Source: Solirubrobacterales bacterium (GTDB lineage Bacteria; Actinomycetota; Thermoleophilia; Solirubrobacterales; Solirubrobacteraceae). From it: a stretch of DNA of 5,042 nucleotides. Made by a program: the position numbers and the translations under genes. The notes beneath the pieces were generated by a model. The model was given only the letters and a program-made list of their open reading frames with translations. It ran no database searches and had not been told where the DNA came from. The stretch covers positions 1-5,042 of the forward strand of contig JAATFK010000589.1 of NCBI GenBank assembly GCA_015655225.1, written 5' to 3'. Positions 4,487 through 5,042 of the stretch are shown one piece after another (the first letter of the stretch is position 1; each line of letters starts with the position of its first letter).

Positions 4487-5042
4487 CTAGGCCTTCACCA
4501 GTCTGCCGTCCTGGAACACGAGGCCATCCGTTCTGAGGCTCGCGATCGCCTGCGACCAGATCTGGTGCGTGTAGGCGGCGCTGAGGTCCTGGTCCTTCTT
4601 GAGGACGCCGTATCTGCGGCAGAGCACGTACATCGACTGGAGGACCTTGGGATCCATGTAGCCGATCCCCTTGGTGAGGGTCGCGCCCTGGTAGACGAGC
4701 TGGTCGCGGATCACCTGCAGCTGTCTTCTCTGGTGGGCGAGGCTGACGGCGCCGTCGCCGGCCTTCTTGAAGACGATCTCCGAGGTCTCGTCGACGTTCT
4801 TGAAGGCGTAGTCCCAGCCGCGCATCGAGCCCTTCAGCAGCGCCACCAGCTTGGTCACCTCGGCCGGGTCCTTGAGGTGCTTCTCGCTCGTGTAGTAGCC
4901 ATCCTCGAGGAAGTTGATGCCGTCGTCGCCGATCTTCCAGAACCAGAGGTCGTCCATCGAGACGCCCGACTCCTGCACCTGCAGCAGCTCGCTGTAGATG
5001 CCAGCGGAGGCCACGTCGACCTTTCTCTGGAGGAAGACCTGC
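4487..5042 (-). CDS. NMT1/THI5-like ABC transporter substrate-binding protein, C-terminal part
   Basis: The last 184 residues of a binding protein; the start lies beyond the right edge. The first visible residues, QVFLQRKVDVASAGIYSELL, correspond to the mid-domain element where these proteins read 'L..G.vDa'. Then come an IGDDGINFLEDGYYTSEKHL stretch, the helical SMRGWDYAFKN segment (family pattern 'a..rGw.yA...p') and a C-terminal lobe with GIGYMDPKVLQSMYVL. This pattern is close to NMT1/THI5-type proteins that bind pyrimidine-like compounds. The GTG at 5014 is mid-domain and is not a plausible start. The gene is lysine-rich and its codon use differs from its neighbours: six of nine visible arginines are AGA. 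Being first among the visible genes, it is probably the exported, ligand-capturing partner of the importer, but its signal peptide cannot be seen. It ends with TAG four bases before the ATPase. Confidence 0.88.
   Translation of the reverse strand, partial: QVFLQRKVDVASAGIYSELLQVQESGVSMDDLWFWKIGDDGINFLEDGYYTSEKHLKDPAEVTKLVALLKGSMRGWDYAFKNVDETSEIVFKKAGDGAVSLAHQRRQLQVIRDQLVYQGATLTKGIGYMDPKVLQSMYVLCRRYGVLKKDQDLSAAYTHQIWSQAIASLRTDGLVFQDGRLVKA
4492..4496 (-). promoter_or_regulatory. Probable ribosome binding site for the ATPase
   Basis: GAAGG lies nine bases before the ATG at 4482, within the last codons of the binding-protein gene. A closer AGGA (4485-4488) is only two bases from the start and so is too near to serve. 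Confidence 0.5.

Larger units (their letters stand above)
1..5042 (-). other. Polycistronic ABC import / amidohydrolase operon (both ends outside window)
   Basis: Seven genes on the minus strand follow one another without usable intergenic space. The junctions are a 4-base gap (4483-4486), a 4-base GTGA overlap (3637-3640), a 3-base gap (2711-2713), and ATGA or GTGA overlaps at 1919-1922, 1080-1083 and 319-322. Such overlaps normally mean a single transcript and translational coupling. The order is binding protein, ATPase, second binding-fold protein, permease, permease, regulator, amidohydrolase. No promoter or rho-independent terminator can be placed; the promoter must lie to the right of 5042 and the operon continues left of position 1. 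That it is a single transcript is inferred from the spacing. Confidence 0.88.

Noticed and set aside
3670..4536. Plus-strand open frame opposite the ATPase
   Set aside because: The ATPase on the other strand has every catalytic motif intact; the antisense product is compositionally biased and has no recognisable feature.
5012..5014. GTG as start of the first binding-protein gene
   Set aside because: The frame stays open to the window edge and the residues before it (QVFLQRKVD) belong to the conserved mid-domain element, so the gene begins outside.

Overview
The window is GC-rich (roughly 70% by eye). All convincing genes lie on the minus strand, packed with 4-base start/stop overlaps or 3-4 base gaps. 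Arginine is mostly written CGC/CGG, GTG starts occur, and GATC is very frequent. This fits a high-GC actinobacterium; a Thermoleophilia/Solirubrobacterales type (Conexibacter- or Solirubrobacter-like) is my guess from style only. There is no intergenic stretch, tRNA, rRNA, CRISPR array or mobile element, and no promoter or terminator can be placed. The window is the interior of one polycistronic operon that runs off both ends.

In order of transcription (right to left): (1) the C-terminal 184 residues of a periplasmic-type NMT1/THI5-like substrate-binding protein (4487-5042, start beyond the window); (2) a complete nitrate/sulfonate/taurine-class ABC ATPase (3637-4482); (3) a second NMT1/THI5-like binding-fold protein with no signal peptide (2714-3640); (4, 5) two different TauC/SsuC-type inner-membrane permeases (1919-2710 and 1080-1922); (6) an FCD-domain transcription regulator whose DNA-binding half looks like the NrpR/HTH_12 winged helix rather than the usual GntR one (319-1083); (7) the N-terminal 107 residues of a cyclic-amide amidohydrolase of the dihydropyrimidinase/hydantoinase/allantoinase superfamily (1-322, continuing beyond the window).

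The likely logic is uptake plus catabolism. The binding protein, two-permease pore and ATPase import a small, probably N-heterocyclic or ureide-like compound; the amidohydrolase opens or cleaves it inside the cell; the FCD protein senses the substrate or a product and controls the operon. The substrate itself cannot be read from the sequence. The parts most worth a second look are the signal-less binding-fold protein (possibly a cytosolic enzyme or sensor), the HTH_12-FCD regulator with a lost acidic metal ligand, the AGA-rich codon use of the first binding protein, the missing EAA-loop glycine in both permeases, and two GC-rich hairpins just inside coding regions that could tune expression along the operon.
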